Below are positions 1 through 10,400 of a DNA stretch of 64,000 bases, one piece after another (within the stretch, counting starts at the first letter, position 1; each line of letters begins with the position of its first letter). The notes under the pieces are model-generated. The model worked only from the letters and a program-made list of their open reading frames with translations, was not told the DNA's origin and searched no databases. Origin of the DNA: Entoloma clypeatum (Eukaryota; Basidiomycota; Agaricomycetes; Agaricales; Entolomataceae); the NCBI GenBank assembly GCA_963565915.1, contig OY751491.1:4030001-4094000 (forward strand), written 5' to 3'. A program made the position numbers and the translations under genes.

Positions 1-890
1 TTGCTTTCCCTCCATCTGGATGCAGTAGTTAGTATGATGAGAGTTTTGATCAAGAAGGCACATACTTCCCAAAAAAAAAAAAAAAATTCATGATGTCAGT
101 TTCTGGTGGCGAACTATTTCTAAGGTATAGGTTATACTCCTCATCGACTGTCAAAGGTGAAGCCTGTGCCCATGCTCCCATGTCGAACCGTAACATGTCT
201 TGAAGCCCATATTTCAAAAAAGTCCTCCAAACATCCATGCTGCCTGTAGCACAGCAGCCAGGTCCAGGGCCAAAGCTATTCAAAGCATGCAACAGCTCCC
301 CATGCTGACAATATTCACCCATCTTACAATGCAGTGTAGTTAGTAGGGGAGGGGATATTCTGTCATGATACATAGAAGATACAGTATCTTTTATTGTGTC
401 TGTTGCTTGGTCAATATAATCTGTCTCCCAATGCTGTAACAGTTTGTTACAGGGGTGAGCTTCCTTAGTCCCACAAGTGCATAAGACCTATTCTATAGCT
501 GAGATAGGGCAGATACAATGTAGTGGTAGACAAGGAGAAAGCTAAGGATGTGGCTGTGCTATGTGTAAGCAATGATACCTAGCGCATCTGTTACACAGTC
601 AGCCTGAAGCATTGAAAAAATAAAAAATACTAACACATTGTGATCACATATGCCTTACTTTGATCCATATGCTGATAGTATTTAGTTGCCCATTTCAGCC
701 CAATATCAGTATACTTCTTCAGATGCAGGTGGCATTCACCAAGTGTCTCCCATGCCGTCATAAACATTTCGAAGTTGCATATGCTTGATGAAAGTGTTGG
801 CAGCTTTTCTGTGCACATGTTTTGCTGCACAACATGTGGAATCTATTTCAACAAGTCAATATATGTAGTAATTAATGATGGTGAAACCTT
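1..890 (-). other. Unassigned fragment with two short minus-strand open frames
   Basis: Two minus-strand frames (830 to 630 and 373 to 50) look like pieces of a split gene: one holds an ETLGECHLHLKKY stretch, the other a cysteine/glycine-rich GPGPGCCATGS stretch. I do not recognise a family. No start, splice sites or motif can be fixed with confidence. A 15-nt A-run lies near position 76. The fragment may be an old transposon-borne gene, since everything around it is repetitive. Confidence 0.2.
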
Positions 891-901
891 ACTGTGAGGA
901 C

Positions 902-1168
902 TAGTGTTTCAAGGTCCAGTCTCAAAGACCACAAAGAAGACTGAGACCAGACTGAACCAGGGGGTGGTCCTGGTTCATCTTTTCAAAAATACAAAGACCA
1001 CCCCCCCTGGTTCTATCCAGTTCATAGGTTTAAACCAGTTTTTTGGCCAAAAAACTAGTTTAAACTGGTCCTGGTCTTAGTTTTCAGAGAGACCACTCAC
1101 CTGGTCTTGGTCTCTGGTCTCAAAATTTTTGGGCAAAAAACCGGACCAGACTGGATCTTGAAACACTA
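902..1168. mobile_element. hAT-type MITE (267 bp) with perfect 8-bp TSD
   Basis: The element starts TAGTGTTTCAAGG and ends with the inverted form (CTTGAAACACTA); the terminal inverted repeats match over about 21 bp with one mismatch. It is flanked by the perfect 8-bp direct repeat GTGAGGAC (894-901 and 1169-1176). The interior is a set of degenerate GGTCT/AGACC and CTGGT/ACCAG inverted motifs with no coding capacity. TIR sequence and 8-bp TSD are those of the hAT superfamily. A related, truncated copy lies at 4408-4593. Confidence 0.88.
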
Positions 1169-1190
1169 GTGAGGACTGAGGCAAAGTCTT

Positions 1191-1800
1191 TGTTATGCTT
1201 AACAAACTGTTCCAAGGTTCAGGCAGAGTATGCAGGAAGTGGAAAAGCAAAGAGCAGTGTGATTGCTAAATATAAGGAATCTACTATAGTACAAGAGGTT
1301 TATATAGGTACTGACCATAGGTGATAGCAGATGAGTCAGTACTGCAGAAGGCAGTGCACATGAGTAAGGCAACTGCAGAAGGCTATGTACCATGAGTCAT
1401 ACATACTGCGGAGCTGAGTAAAGCTACTGCAGAATGAGTGAGAGTGGTAGCAAAGGGAATGAAAATAGATGCTGCGACATAATGTATTTGTAAGAGGGCA
1501 CCGAGTCAGTCTGATAAGTAAAAATGATGATGTCGTCCTCATGCTATAGAGTCCGTAACATGTTTCCCCCCTCAAGCTCTGTGTCCTCACAGAGTCGCCA
1601 TCCTTCACTGTTGTTGGGATTGGTCCAGTTGAGGTTGGTTTGACGTTCCAATCATTTATCAGTTCTTCATTCATTGCGATGGCATAGTTAAGGCCATGGA
1701 TTGCCAGATGAATGCACCAATTTTCGACTTTGAGAGGTTGAAGCAGGTTCAAATGAACCTGCATTGCATCAATACCCCATGCAAAGGTACCATGTACCAT
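1191..1800 (-). mobile_element. 3' end of a GypB-family gypsy element (LTR 1191-1560 plus post-pol region)
   Basis: In reverse orientation 1191-1560 is a complete 370-bp LTR (TGTTACGG... to ...GCATAACA) diverged from the GypB LTRs at 12418-12788 and 17937-20655. Beyond it, 1561-1800 matches the sequence just 5' of the GypB 3' LTR, including a frame with AIAMNEELINDW, the counterpart of AVAINEELIYDW at 17.8 kb. The copy is cut off near 1800, so it is a 5'-truncated or rearranged remnant. No TSD can be assigned. Confidence 0.85.
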
Positions 1801-1899
1801 CCTAAGTCCAGTTGATGCACAATGATGTGCATCCTAGCCATAGCCTAGATGGATGATGCAACTGACATTGTCCTCATTCACAAGAGAAAGGTACAAGGT

Positions 1900-2830
1900 A
1901 CCTCCAAAAACTCGAATGACGCGCAATAATGCGCGTCCAAGGCCTCCGTGCATTGATAAGTTGAAACACTGGCAGTTGGACGGTGTTAGGGGATATCAGA
2001 GCAGTCAAGCCAAAGCTTGCCCTTGTCGACAGGCAAAGACATGGGGTCAACTCAAATGAGTCAACTGATGAGAAATGGAAAGCCCAGAGGGACGACTGTT
2101 GCCCCTCAAATGAAACTCATCAATAATGACAAACAATGCCCATGGCATCATTCCCCCAACAAGAAGAAGGTACCACGCACCTTCAGATGTGCCTGGATGA
2201 GGTTGATTCAGAAGAATCGACCAATAATGAATGGAGGGATGATGTATGCCCCTCTACAGAGAGTTGTCAGTTGACGATGGACACTGGCATTTGGACGGTG
2301 TTGGCAGAGGTTGAAGTCGATGAGAGGACAAGCCAAAGCTCTCCCTCCTCAAGGTGTAGCTGGACGAGGTTGATTCACAAGAACCGACCAACAACAAAGA
2401 AAGAGGGATGATGTACGACCCTCAACCATGAGTTGTCATTCGACAAGGAACACTGGCAGTTGGACGGCGTGGCAGATGTTGAGGGACGAGCCGTAGCTCT
2501 CCTCGTCGACACATAAATGGACATGGTTGGCTCGCAGTAGTCAATTGACAATGAGAGGAGGGACGACACACACCTCTCAACACATAAGTTGTTGTTCAAC
2601 GATAAATGTCGGCAATTGGACGACATGGGGATGCCAAAGGAGCCAACGAGAGCATGAGCCATAGCTCCCCTTCATCATGTGTTATGGATGGGGTCAACTC
2701 AATGGTCGACCAAAGAAATAATCTAGAGGGACACGAGGGTCCCTCAGATGAAAAGTTGTTAGCTAAACAACAAACAACAGGTGTTGTGTCATTCCCTGGT
2801 ATCAAGAAAGGTGCTACGCACCTTCGCATG
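1900..2830. repeat. Degenerate tandem repeat, unit about 155-170 bp
   Basis: The landmark GGCAGTTGGACGG or close variants recur at 1971, 2286, 2455 and 2611; the 315-bp first gap is about two units. Further shared words follow the landmark in the same order (for example a run ending in AAAGCT, and CAA/CTCAA before a GTTGTCA/GTTGATTC segment). Units are strongly diverged, so no single frame stays open. It could be an old minisatellite or the internal repeat of a transposon. No gene seen. Confidence 0.5.
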
Positions 2831-3021
2831 CCCCATGCATGCACCCCCAAGCACCCTCCAAGGCTGCCCCATCACGACAGCTGCCAAAATCCATCACCAA
2901 GGGCAAAATTGCCCTTGTTCTTCTCTTGTTAGAACAGCATACAATTACATCAATGCTGGAGGTGATCACAGTGGATGTGTCATCTTGCAGTCCTAGTAGT
3001 TACTCTACGCGCTACTAATTG

Positions 3022-3227
3022 TGTATCTACGATAGAGGGGGAACCTTACTACTAACCTTGAGAGGTGTTTGCAAGGTGGGGGTTACTCAGTAAGAGCGTT
3101 ACTATTGCACAGAGAATAAGGACAGTCTTATATACTAGTCTACTTATTTGTACATTATTTGTACATCATGGGATTGGGCACATGACACTATAGATGAAAT
3201 ATCTATAGGAATGGAATTCGTTCAACA
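3022..3227 (-). repeat. Copia LTR (CopA), read on the minus strand
   Basis: On the minus strand a purine tract (GAGGGGGAG, 3228-3236) is followed directly by TGTTGAACG, the normal junction of polypurine tract and 3' LTR in Ty1/copia elements, and the pol remnant lies just upstream. The sequence is clearly related to 50523-50707, where it also borders a minus-strand copia remnant. The distal end (near 3022, ...GATACA) is less certain. Confidence 0.65.
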
Positions 3228-3253
3228 CTCCCCCTCAATGTGTATACATTGGA

Positions 3254-4407
3254 TTATAAAAATATCAAGCCTAAATGTTGGCGACATCTTTCAAAGAGTT
3301 CCCAACTAAGATTTTTAGTTAGCATATCCATGGGATTGGATGTGCCTTCAATGTACTCTACAGTGATCAATCCACAAGAGATGTACTCTCGAATGATGTG
3401 ATATCTTAGATCAATATGTTTAGTACGGCGTTCCTGTACAGGGTTGTTCCCAATAAAGATTGAGCCATGATTGTTGGCATATATTGGGATATTCCACATT
3501 AGGAAGCCAATCTCCTGGAAGAGTTGGAGTATCCATTTTACTTGGCAGCCGCAATTGGACATCACCATGTACTCTGCTTCAGTAGATGAGTGAGCAATGG
3601 TTTTTTGTAGACAACAAGTTCAGCCTACAGAAGCACCTGCAAGCTTCAGGAAAAAGCCGGTGCAGCTTCGATGCTTAATTTTGTCAGATGCCCAGTCAGA
3701 ATCTGTGTAGGCATGTAAGCCCACATTTTGATCACCGGAATACGTCAGTTGGTAATCAGAAGTGCCCAAGAGATAGCAGATTATATACTTTGCTTTATCA
3801 ATGTGTTCCTGGGTAGGATTTGCCGAGAACTGTGATAACATAATCACAGCAAAGGCAATGTTGGGTCGTATACTGATTATTAAGTATAGCAGAGACCCTA
3901 TGATCTGCTGAAATTGTGATTGAAGCGCAGCAGCGGTGGTGCCAGCATTTTCTGTCGGCTTGTATTCAGTAGAGGAGTCTTGGCGATTGTTGCATTTGTC
4001 ATGCCAAATCTCTCTACTACTTTCTGTAAACAGGCACATTGATTGATCATGATCATATTCTTGGTATGAGTGATGCACATTCTCAAGAATTCAGTGGGTT
4101 CACCTAGATCACAAGATTCCCAAATAGCCATGAATTCAGCTCTTTTAACGGTTGTAAGCTTAGTGTCTGGTCTCATGAACATTGTGTCATCGACATGGGT
4201 TATTGCTAGTACAATGGTTCTGTTTGGGGAATAGAAAACAAAGATTCCAGCATCAGATATGACCCTTCGGAAACCTAGTTTCTTCATGGATTTCTCCATG
4301 GCATGCCACCGTGCAAGTCCAGCCTGCTTTAAACTGTAAATTGCCTTATGCAGGCGCCAAACAAGAAGTTCTTTGCCTTTTACTTTGAAGCCTTTGGGTT
4401 GCATCAT
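3254..4407 (-). pseudogene. Truncated copia pol (reverse transcriptase C-terminal part and RNase H), CopA
   Basis: Read on the minus strand, 4407 to about 3898 gives the second half of a Ty1/copia reverse transcriptase (QPKGF, LHKAIYSLKQAG, then ITHVDDTMF in place of the usual YVDD box). 4078 to 3620 and 3568 to 3254 give RNase H (TDSDWASDK, then NHGSIFIGNNP, TKHIDLRYH, DMLTKNL). At least two frame changes and a lost YxDD tyrosine show it is dead. The upstream (N-terminal) half stops exactly at 4407, where a hAT-type MITE begins, so that insertion split the element and the other half was later lost. Confidence 0.87.
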
Positions 4408-4593
4408 TAGTGTTTAAAGGTCCGATTCGGTCCAGTTTTTGACCCTCAAAATTTAGAGACTGAGACCGAGACTGATTTTTCGGTTCACATGATCTCAAAA
4501 AAACTGAACCGGACTGATGCAAGACCGGTGCATCGGTTCCGTTTACCTCAAAGAAGTGAGACCGGACTGGTCTCAACCGGTTTAAACCAATAT
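4408..4593. mobile_element. 5' part of a hAT-type MITE, cut by the GypA-old LTR
   Basis: It starts TAGTGTTTAAAGGTCC, like the complete MITE at 902-1168 (TAGTGTTTCAAGGTCC), and has the same style of AACCGG/GGTCTC inverted motifs. It sits inside the CopA reverse transcriptase. Its right end is missing because the GypA-old LTR begins at 4594, so no TSD can be checked. Confidence 0.55.
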
Positions 4594-4859
4594 TGTTATG
4601 ATTGTACTTTCACTTTTCATCTTATCTTATCTAAGCTACATCTTATCTACATCATATCATATCTATGGCTGCTGGACACATGTACACCACATGTATTACA
4701 GTATATAAGTAGCCCACTTTCTCTTGTATTCTTTAGCTTGTTCTCTTGAGATTCCCGCTGGGTCTCTTGGCAATACAGCACCTTCATCATCCTTCCATGT
4801 TTTTCTTAAGTTCAGAAGTTTGGGCTTGTGATGTCGTTAGACTTAGCATCACCTCAACA
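4594..4859 (+). repeat. 5' LTR of GypA-old with TATA box and self-priming pair
   Basis: This 266-bp LTR begins TGTTATGATTGTAC and ends CCTCAACA, diverged from the young GypA LTR. A TATA box (TATATAAG, from 4702) is followed 33 nt later by AGCTTGTTCT (4735-4744). The reverse complement, AGAACAAGCT, lies at 4862-4871, 2 nt beyond the LTR end, and is the likely primer-binding site. The leader then runs to a gag ATG at 5427. Confidence 0.88.
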
Positions 4860-5481
4860 GAAGAACAAGCTCTAAAACTTGCCTGCCCAAACTCACTTCC
4901 CTTTCCTCCATTTCAACTTCGCCGTTTTGTGCTTTTTCATCAAAAGTACATATCTATATGTGGACCCTAGCATTAAGGGGGACCTCCTGGGCTTCAGGGA
5001 TAAGAAGAGAAACACTTGGTACACCCATTATAACTAGCATTGCCGTTTGAGACACACAGGGAAACATTGAGCCCATCCCGTGTCAAGGTGACCAAAGGCT
5101 GACACATCTAACCTTTGGGGAAGTTGCTGGCGTGTGTGACGGTTTGGAAGAGAAGACCGTACATGTCTAGTTCGCAACAGGTGTTCCAGGCCCTGACTCC
5201 TCGACAGCTCGATTCGACCAGTCCAGCGCTCGTAGGGGTATTGACCACATGGACTTCATCTCCTAGATCTTCCTCCATTCGGGCATCCCGACTGCCTGGG
5301 TAGACAGATCGTTCTTTGGGTTTTCTTTTCAGATTTTTTTTCACCTAAGCGTCAGAACAGAATTGCGCGCCTGACATAAGGTACTACTGTTCAAACCAAA
5401 CCCCCCCCCCCTGTCAGAACACCAACATGGACAATCAAGATCTTCAGGACCAAGCCCCTGAACATCATGAACATCATGAAC

Positions 5482-5769
5482 TGTTATGATCGTACTTTCA
5501 CTTTTCACTTTATCTTATCTTATCTCGATCTTATCTTATCTACATCATATCGCACATGAGGACATCTCATTATTATCACGCAGCATGACGCTGCCACAAC
5601 GCAGCCTCATGGAATTTACATATATAAGTAGAGTACTTTCACTTGTATTCGATAGCTTGTTCTCTTGAGATTCCCGCTGGGTCTCTGGGCAATTCAGTTC
5701 ACTTCACATTTCCCACTTCGTTCTTAAGTTTGGGCTCGCGACGTCGTTTGACTTAGCGTCGCCTCAACA
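5482..5769 (+). repeat. GypA 5' LTR
   Basis: It runs from TGTTATGATCG to GCCTCAACA and carries TATATAAG at 5621. The small open frame inside it is repeated exactly in the 3' LTR and is a by-product of the repeat, not a gene. Confidence 0.96.
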
Positions 5770-5781
5770 GAAGAACAAGCT
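5621..5781 (+). promoter_or_regulatory. GypA TATA box, predicted transcript start and self-complementary primer-binding site
   Basis: TATATAAG starts at 5621. AGCTTGTTCT at 5654-5663 is 33 nt downstream, where an RNA polymerase II transcript should begin. Its exact complement AGAACAAGCT is at 5772-5781, starting 2 nt after the LTR end (5769). This matches the self-priming arrangement known from Schizosaccharomyces pombe Tf1, where the first 11 nt of the mRNA fold back and prime minus-strand DNA. No tRNA-type TGG site follows the LTR directly. Confidence 0.75.
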
Positions 5782-6326
5782 CTTATCATCATCGCCCGCC
5801 CAAACACACACACTTCCCACATCACCATCACTATCCCCGCCGTTTCGTGCTTTTGCGTTAAAAGTCACACCTCGCCACTACACGCGGACCCTAGCGTTAA
5901 GGGGGACCTCCCGGACTTCAGGGATAAGAAGAGAAACGCTTGGTGCACCCACTATAACTAGCGTTGCCGTTCGAGACACACAGGGAAACGTTGAGCCCGT
6001 CCCGTGTCGAGGTGACCAAAGGCCGACGCAACTGACCTTCGGGAAAGCTGCTGGCGCGTGTGGCGACTTGGAAAAGAAGGTCGCGCACGTTTAGTTCTCA
6101 AAAGGTGTTCCAACCCCCGATCTTTTCCCGGATTCGACAGAACCAGCGCGCGTAGGGGTGTTGACCGCGTGGTTTTCATTTTTCCCAGATCTTCCTTCAT
6201 TCGGGCATTTCGGCTGCCTGGGTAAACAGATCGTTCTTTGGGTTTTCCTTTTTTTAGGTTTTCTTTTTCGCTTAAGTAGCAGAACAGGGTCGCGCGCCCG
6301 CTACAAAGCACTATTGCTCACACAAC

Positions 6327-7415
6327 ATGGCCGACAACAACGACGACGAGTTCGACAATCCCCTTCCCAATCCCCCTCTCCCTCCTCCCGCTCATAATCC
6401 CGCCGCCCCGCGTCCCAATGGAAGACGACTAGAAATCGCTGCAGACCCCGGCAGGTACAATGGGGCCAAGGCAACGTTCGGAGTATGGTGGACAAAGATG
6501 CTAGCATGGATCAGGGTCAACCGGGACCTGTTCCAAGGACAGGAAGAAATTTGCATTGCAGTATGGTCTCGCCTGGAAGGCGCTACCGCCGGCACCTATG
6601 GGGAAACACGCTTGAGGCAGTGCATGGAATCAGAACATTGGCCCACGTTCCAGCAATTAATGAGAGAGGTGACATCAAGATTCCAATCAGCAACAGAAAT
6701 AGAATGGGCACGTGCCAAAATCGAAACCTTTAAACAAGGAAACATGCGGGTGGACGATTTTATTACACAATTTGGAACGTTGGTCATCAAAGGCCAAATT
6801 GAGGAAATGCATGGGATATCTCTGCTAGAAAGGAACACCAAGGATTCGATCATACAACAAATGTTCCAGCAGGGAAGACGACAGACCACCGTGCAAGACA
6901 CGAGTGAGGAAATTTTAGCAATCGGAAGAGCAGAGGAAACTTACGCGGCAAGACCGGGCATGAGGACCGGCAACAACTTTGGACAGCAGAGAACCGGATG
7001 GGGCAATCGGCCCGCAAACCAGCAGAATCAGCAGCGACCATTCGGACAACAACAGTACGGGGGGTACCGAGCCCCGCAGCAAAACGGACAGCAAGGTCAG
7101 GGACGCCGAGATCCCAATGCTATGGAGGTCGATAGAAACCAGCGCCGAGCGCCTGGTAATTGTTACAACTGCGGAGGACAGGGGCATTTCGCCCGGGAAT
7201 GCAGACGGCCACAACGCAGGGTGCGAGCGGCTGTGATTGAACAAATCGACGAACATGAGGAAGAAGAAATCTTACGACAAATCACGGCAAGGCGTCAAGC
7301 ACGACAAACCGCAAACGGACCAAGGGGTGTGATTGGCGCGCCTGCGCCGAATCCCAATGGTCAGAACAATGGACAAGCTGCTGGGCAGCAGGGTTTTGTG
7401 AACGTCAACCAGTAA
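6327..7415 (+). CDS. gag: GypA Gag polyprotein with CCHC zinc knuckle
   Basis: A 362-residue structural protein that should form the virus-like particle and bind genomic RNA. Order seen: acidic/proline-rich N-terminus, the retrotransposon Gag fold (about residues 40-200, with WWTKMLAWIRVN and the conserved FKQGNMRVDDFITQF), a glutamine/asparagine/glycine-rich linker, then the zinc knuckle CYNCGGQGHFARECRR near residues 278-293. The C-terminal tail is basic and glutamine-rich. The ATG at 6327 is the first in frame after the leader and fits the frame. The older copy at 11.6-12.4 kb and 20.66-20.90 kb aligns along its length. The gag stop (TAA, 7413-7415) lies in the loop of the predicted frameshift hairpin. 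Confidence 0.95.
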   Translation: MADNNDDEFDNPLPNPPLPPPAHNPAAPRPNGRRLEIAADPGRYNGAKATFGVWWTKMLAWIRVNRDLFQGQEEICIAVWSRLEGATAGTYGETRLRQCMESEHWPTFQQLMREVTSRFQSATEIEWARAKIETFKQGNMRVDDFITQFGTLVIKGQIEEMHGISLLERNTKDSIIQQMFQQGRRQTTVQDTSEEILAIGRAEETYAARPGMRTGNNFGQQRTGWGNRPANQQNQQRPFGQQQYGGYRAPQQNGQQGQGRRDPNAMEVDRNQRRAPGNCYNCGGQGHFARECRRPQRRVRAAVIEQIDEHEEEEILRQITARRQARQTANGPRGVIGAPAPNPNGQNNGQAAGQQGFVNVNQ

Positions 7416-7434
7416 ATCCCCCGCTGGCTCTGAC
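7391..7434 (+). promoter_or_regulatory. GypA -1 frameshift signal between gag and pol
   Basis: The heptamer GGGTTTT (7391-7397) is in the gag frame as G_GGT_TTT, a canonical X_XXY_YYZ slippery site. After a 6-nt spacer (7398-7403) a hairpin can form: GTCA and CCAG (7404-7407, 7409-7412) pair with CTGG and TGAC (7424-7427, 7431-7434), with an 11-nt loop. Slipping by -1 enters the pol frame, which is open from here to 11332. GypA-old has the same heptamer (20879-20885), spacer and hairpin. Confidence 0.72.
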
Positions 7435-10400
7435 AAATCGATATGAATGTTTGCCTATAGACTCTTACGTACATAAGGACATTGTAAAATCTTGGTTTCA
7501 GAAACTTACGGATGCTGCAGTTACGTACAATAAAATACTATTAGATAAACCTAGTAGGAAAGAAAAACCAAAAAAAGATGAATCGGACTTAGATACACTT
7601 GTAAACTATATCATTGGGGAGCCCTCAGAAACGAGGCTTGGTTCGTCCCCTACGGATGAATGCTTAATTCCCTGTTGCAAAGAATCAGATAACTTAACTA
7701 GGCAAACGGACTCTATGGGGGAACCATCTTTTATTCGATCCGCTTCTTTGGAAAAGGAGCTTATGATGAAAATCACGCTGGAAACGTTGCAGGACAAACG
7801 CACATTCAATGTTGAAGCATTATTAGACTCAGGGGCGACAGGGATGTTCATAGATCTGGACTTCGCCAAAAGGAACAACATTAAATTAAGGGAACTACCT
7901 TTCCCCATTCGGGTCTACAACGTTGATGGCACGCTTAACCAAGGAGGTTCGATCACGCATGAAGCAGTCATGGCTATGCGGTATAAAGGACATGTGGAGA
8001 TAGCCGTGTTTGAGGCATGCAACCTAGGGAAAGCTAAAATTATTGTTGGACATACCTGGCTGAAACGCCATAATCCAGAAATCGATTGGGAAAAGGCGGA
8101 AATTAAACTATCAAGATGTCCAGAAGAATGTGGCATGCGTCGAACACGTTATTTAAATAAAACTGCAAGAACCAGATGGGGCGGAAGAATGGAAGAAGTA
8201 GTAGAAGGAAATGAGGAAGAAATGGAGGAGGAAGTAATCCACACGCTCAGGGCAGCTAAAGGAGAACCCTCAGATGAAGTACCGGCAGAACAGGTTGTCC
8301 CCCGGAAATATCACAAATATCTATCAGTCTTTGAAAAGAAAGCATCGGAGAGATTACCAGTCAGGAAACCATGGGACCACGCTATAGACTTAAAACCGGA
8401 TTTCGTACCAAAGAAGGCCAAAGTCTATCCCCTGTCACCAGATGAAAGGAGAGAAGTATCCGAATTTGTAAACGATCAATTACGCAAAGGATATATTCGA
8501 CCTACCAAGTCACCACAAACTTCGCCAGTATTCTTTATACCCAAAAAAGACGGAAAGAAACGAATGGTACAGGATTACCGACACATTAACGGCTGGACCG
8601 TTCGCAATAATTATCCACTCCCGTTAATTCCGGAATTGATCGATAAATTAAAGGGAAAGAAAAGGTTTACCAAAATGGACCTCAGATGGGGGTATAACAA
8701 TGTACGCATCAAAGAAGGAGACGAGTGGAAAGCGGCATTCACAACCCCAGACGGAGCTTTCGAACCAACAGTCATGTTCTTCGGATTAAATAATTCCCCA
8801 AGCACGTTTCAAACCATGATGAACGACATATTTAGAGACTTGATTGATCAAGGAGACGTAGTTATCTATATCGATGATATATTGGTAGCAACTGAAGGAG
8901 AAAAAGGACACAGTGAAATCGTGGAGGAAATTCTAAAAAGATTACGAGAAAACGACTTATTCTTAAAACCAGGAAAATGTTTCTTTGACCGAGACGAAAT
9001 AGAGTTCTTAGGGTTAATTATTGGGAAAGACGGAATTCGAATGGATCCTTCAAAAGTAGACGCCATCAAACAATGGCCGAAACCAACAAAAGTCAAAGAA
9101 ATTCAGTCGTTTCTAGGATTGGCCAATTTCTATCGAAGATTTGTCAAAGACTTCTCTAAAGTGGCAGGGCCCTTACATAAATTAACAAGGAAAGAAACAA
9201 TCTGGAATTGGAAAGAGGAACAGGAGGAAGCGTTTGATATGCTAAAGAAATTATTTACGGAAGCACCTATATTAGTATCTCCCGATCCGGATCGGAAGTT
9301 GAGAGTAGAATCAGACGCATCGGACTTTGCTACAGGAGCAATTCTATCTATGGAATGCGAGGATGAGAAATGGAGGCCATGTGCCTTTCTATCTAAAGGA
9401 TTAAATGATGTGGAACGAAATTACGACGTACACGATAAAGAAATGCTGGGCATAATTCGAGCGCTGGAAGCATGGAGACACCACCTTGAAGGAGCCAAAC
9501 ATGAGGTCGAGATCTGGACCGATCATAAAAACCTCGAGTACTTCATGCAGGGACGAAAGCTTAATCGCAGACAAGCACGCTGGGCGTTGTATCTAACACG
9601 CTTCAACTTTAAATTAATACACAAAGCTGGCACCTCAATGGGAAAGGCGGACGCTCTTTCGAGAAGGGTCGATCATAGAAAGGGGGTGGAAAATGACAAC
9701 GAAGACGTAACATTATTAAAACCGGAATACTTCCACTTGCGAGCAATGGATCGAGGTCACATACTTATTGATGGAGAAGAAAGTAAACTATTAAAACGCA
9801 TCAGGGATGCCAAGGAATTTGACGAACAAGTGTTGAAAGCAGTAGAAGAGTTAAAGAAAACAAATACCAAAACATTACGCGCAGACGAATGGCATGAAGA
9901 GCAGGGACTCTGGTTACATAGAGGAAAGGTTTATGTTCCGAAAAGTCAGGAACTCAGGGAGGAAATAATTAAATTACACCACGACAACCCAGTTGCAGGA
10001 CACCCAGGGCAGTGGAAGACCCTGGAATTGGTTACACGTAATTATTGGTGGCCTAGTATTACAAACATGGTCAAAGCATACGTCGAGGGCTGCGACAGAT
10101 GTCAACGATCAAAAAACGTGCCTCAACCGCTAGCTGGTAAATTAAAAGCAAACACGGAACATGCAGGACCATGGAAACATGTTACAGCAGATTTTATTGT
10201 AGGACTCCCAGAAGCTCAGGGGTACAACGCAGTATTAGTCGTGGCTTGCAGATCAACAAAGCAATCACACTTTATCAAAACACGCGATGAAGTCTCAGCA
10301 GAAGGATTAGCTAAACTATATCGGGACGAAGTCTGGAAACTTCATGGACTGCCAGAATCGTTAACGTCAGATCGAGGACCACAATTTGCGGCAATATTTA

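Noticed and set aside
5486..5668. 60-codon frame inside the GypA LTRs as a gene
   Set aside because: It spans the TATA box and predicted transcript start and has no domain; it is repeated only because LTRs are repeated.
5941..5950. TGGTGCACCC as a tRNA primer-binding site of GypA
   Set aside because: It lies about 170 bp past the LTR end. LTR borders are fixed by the TSD TGAAC and the 3' LTR end at 11631, and the self-complementary word sits 2 nt after the LTR instead.
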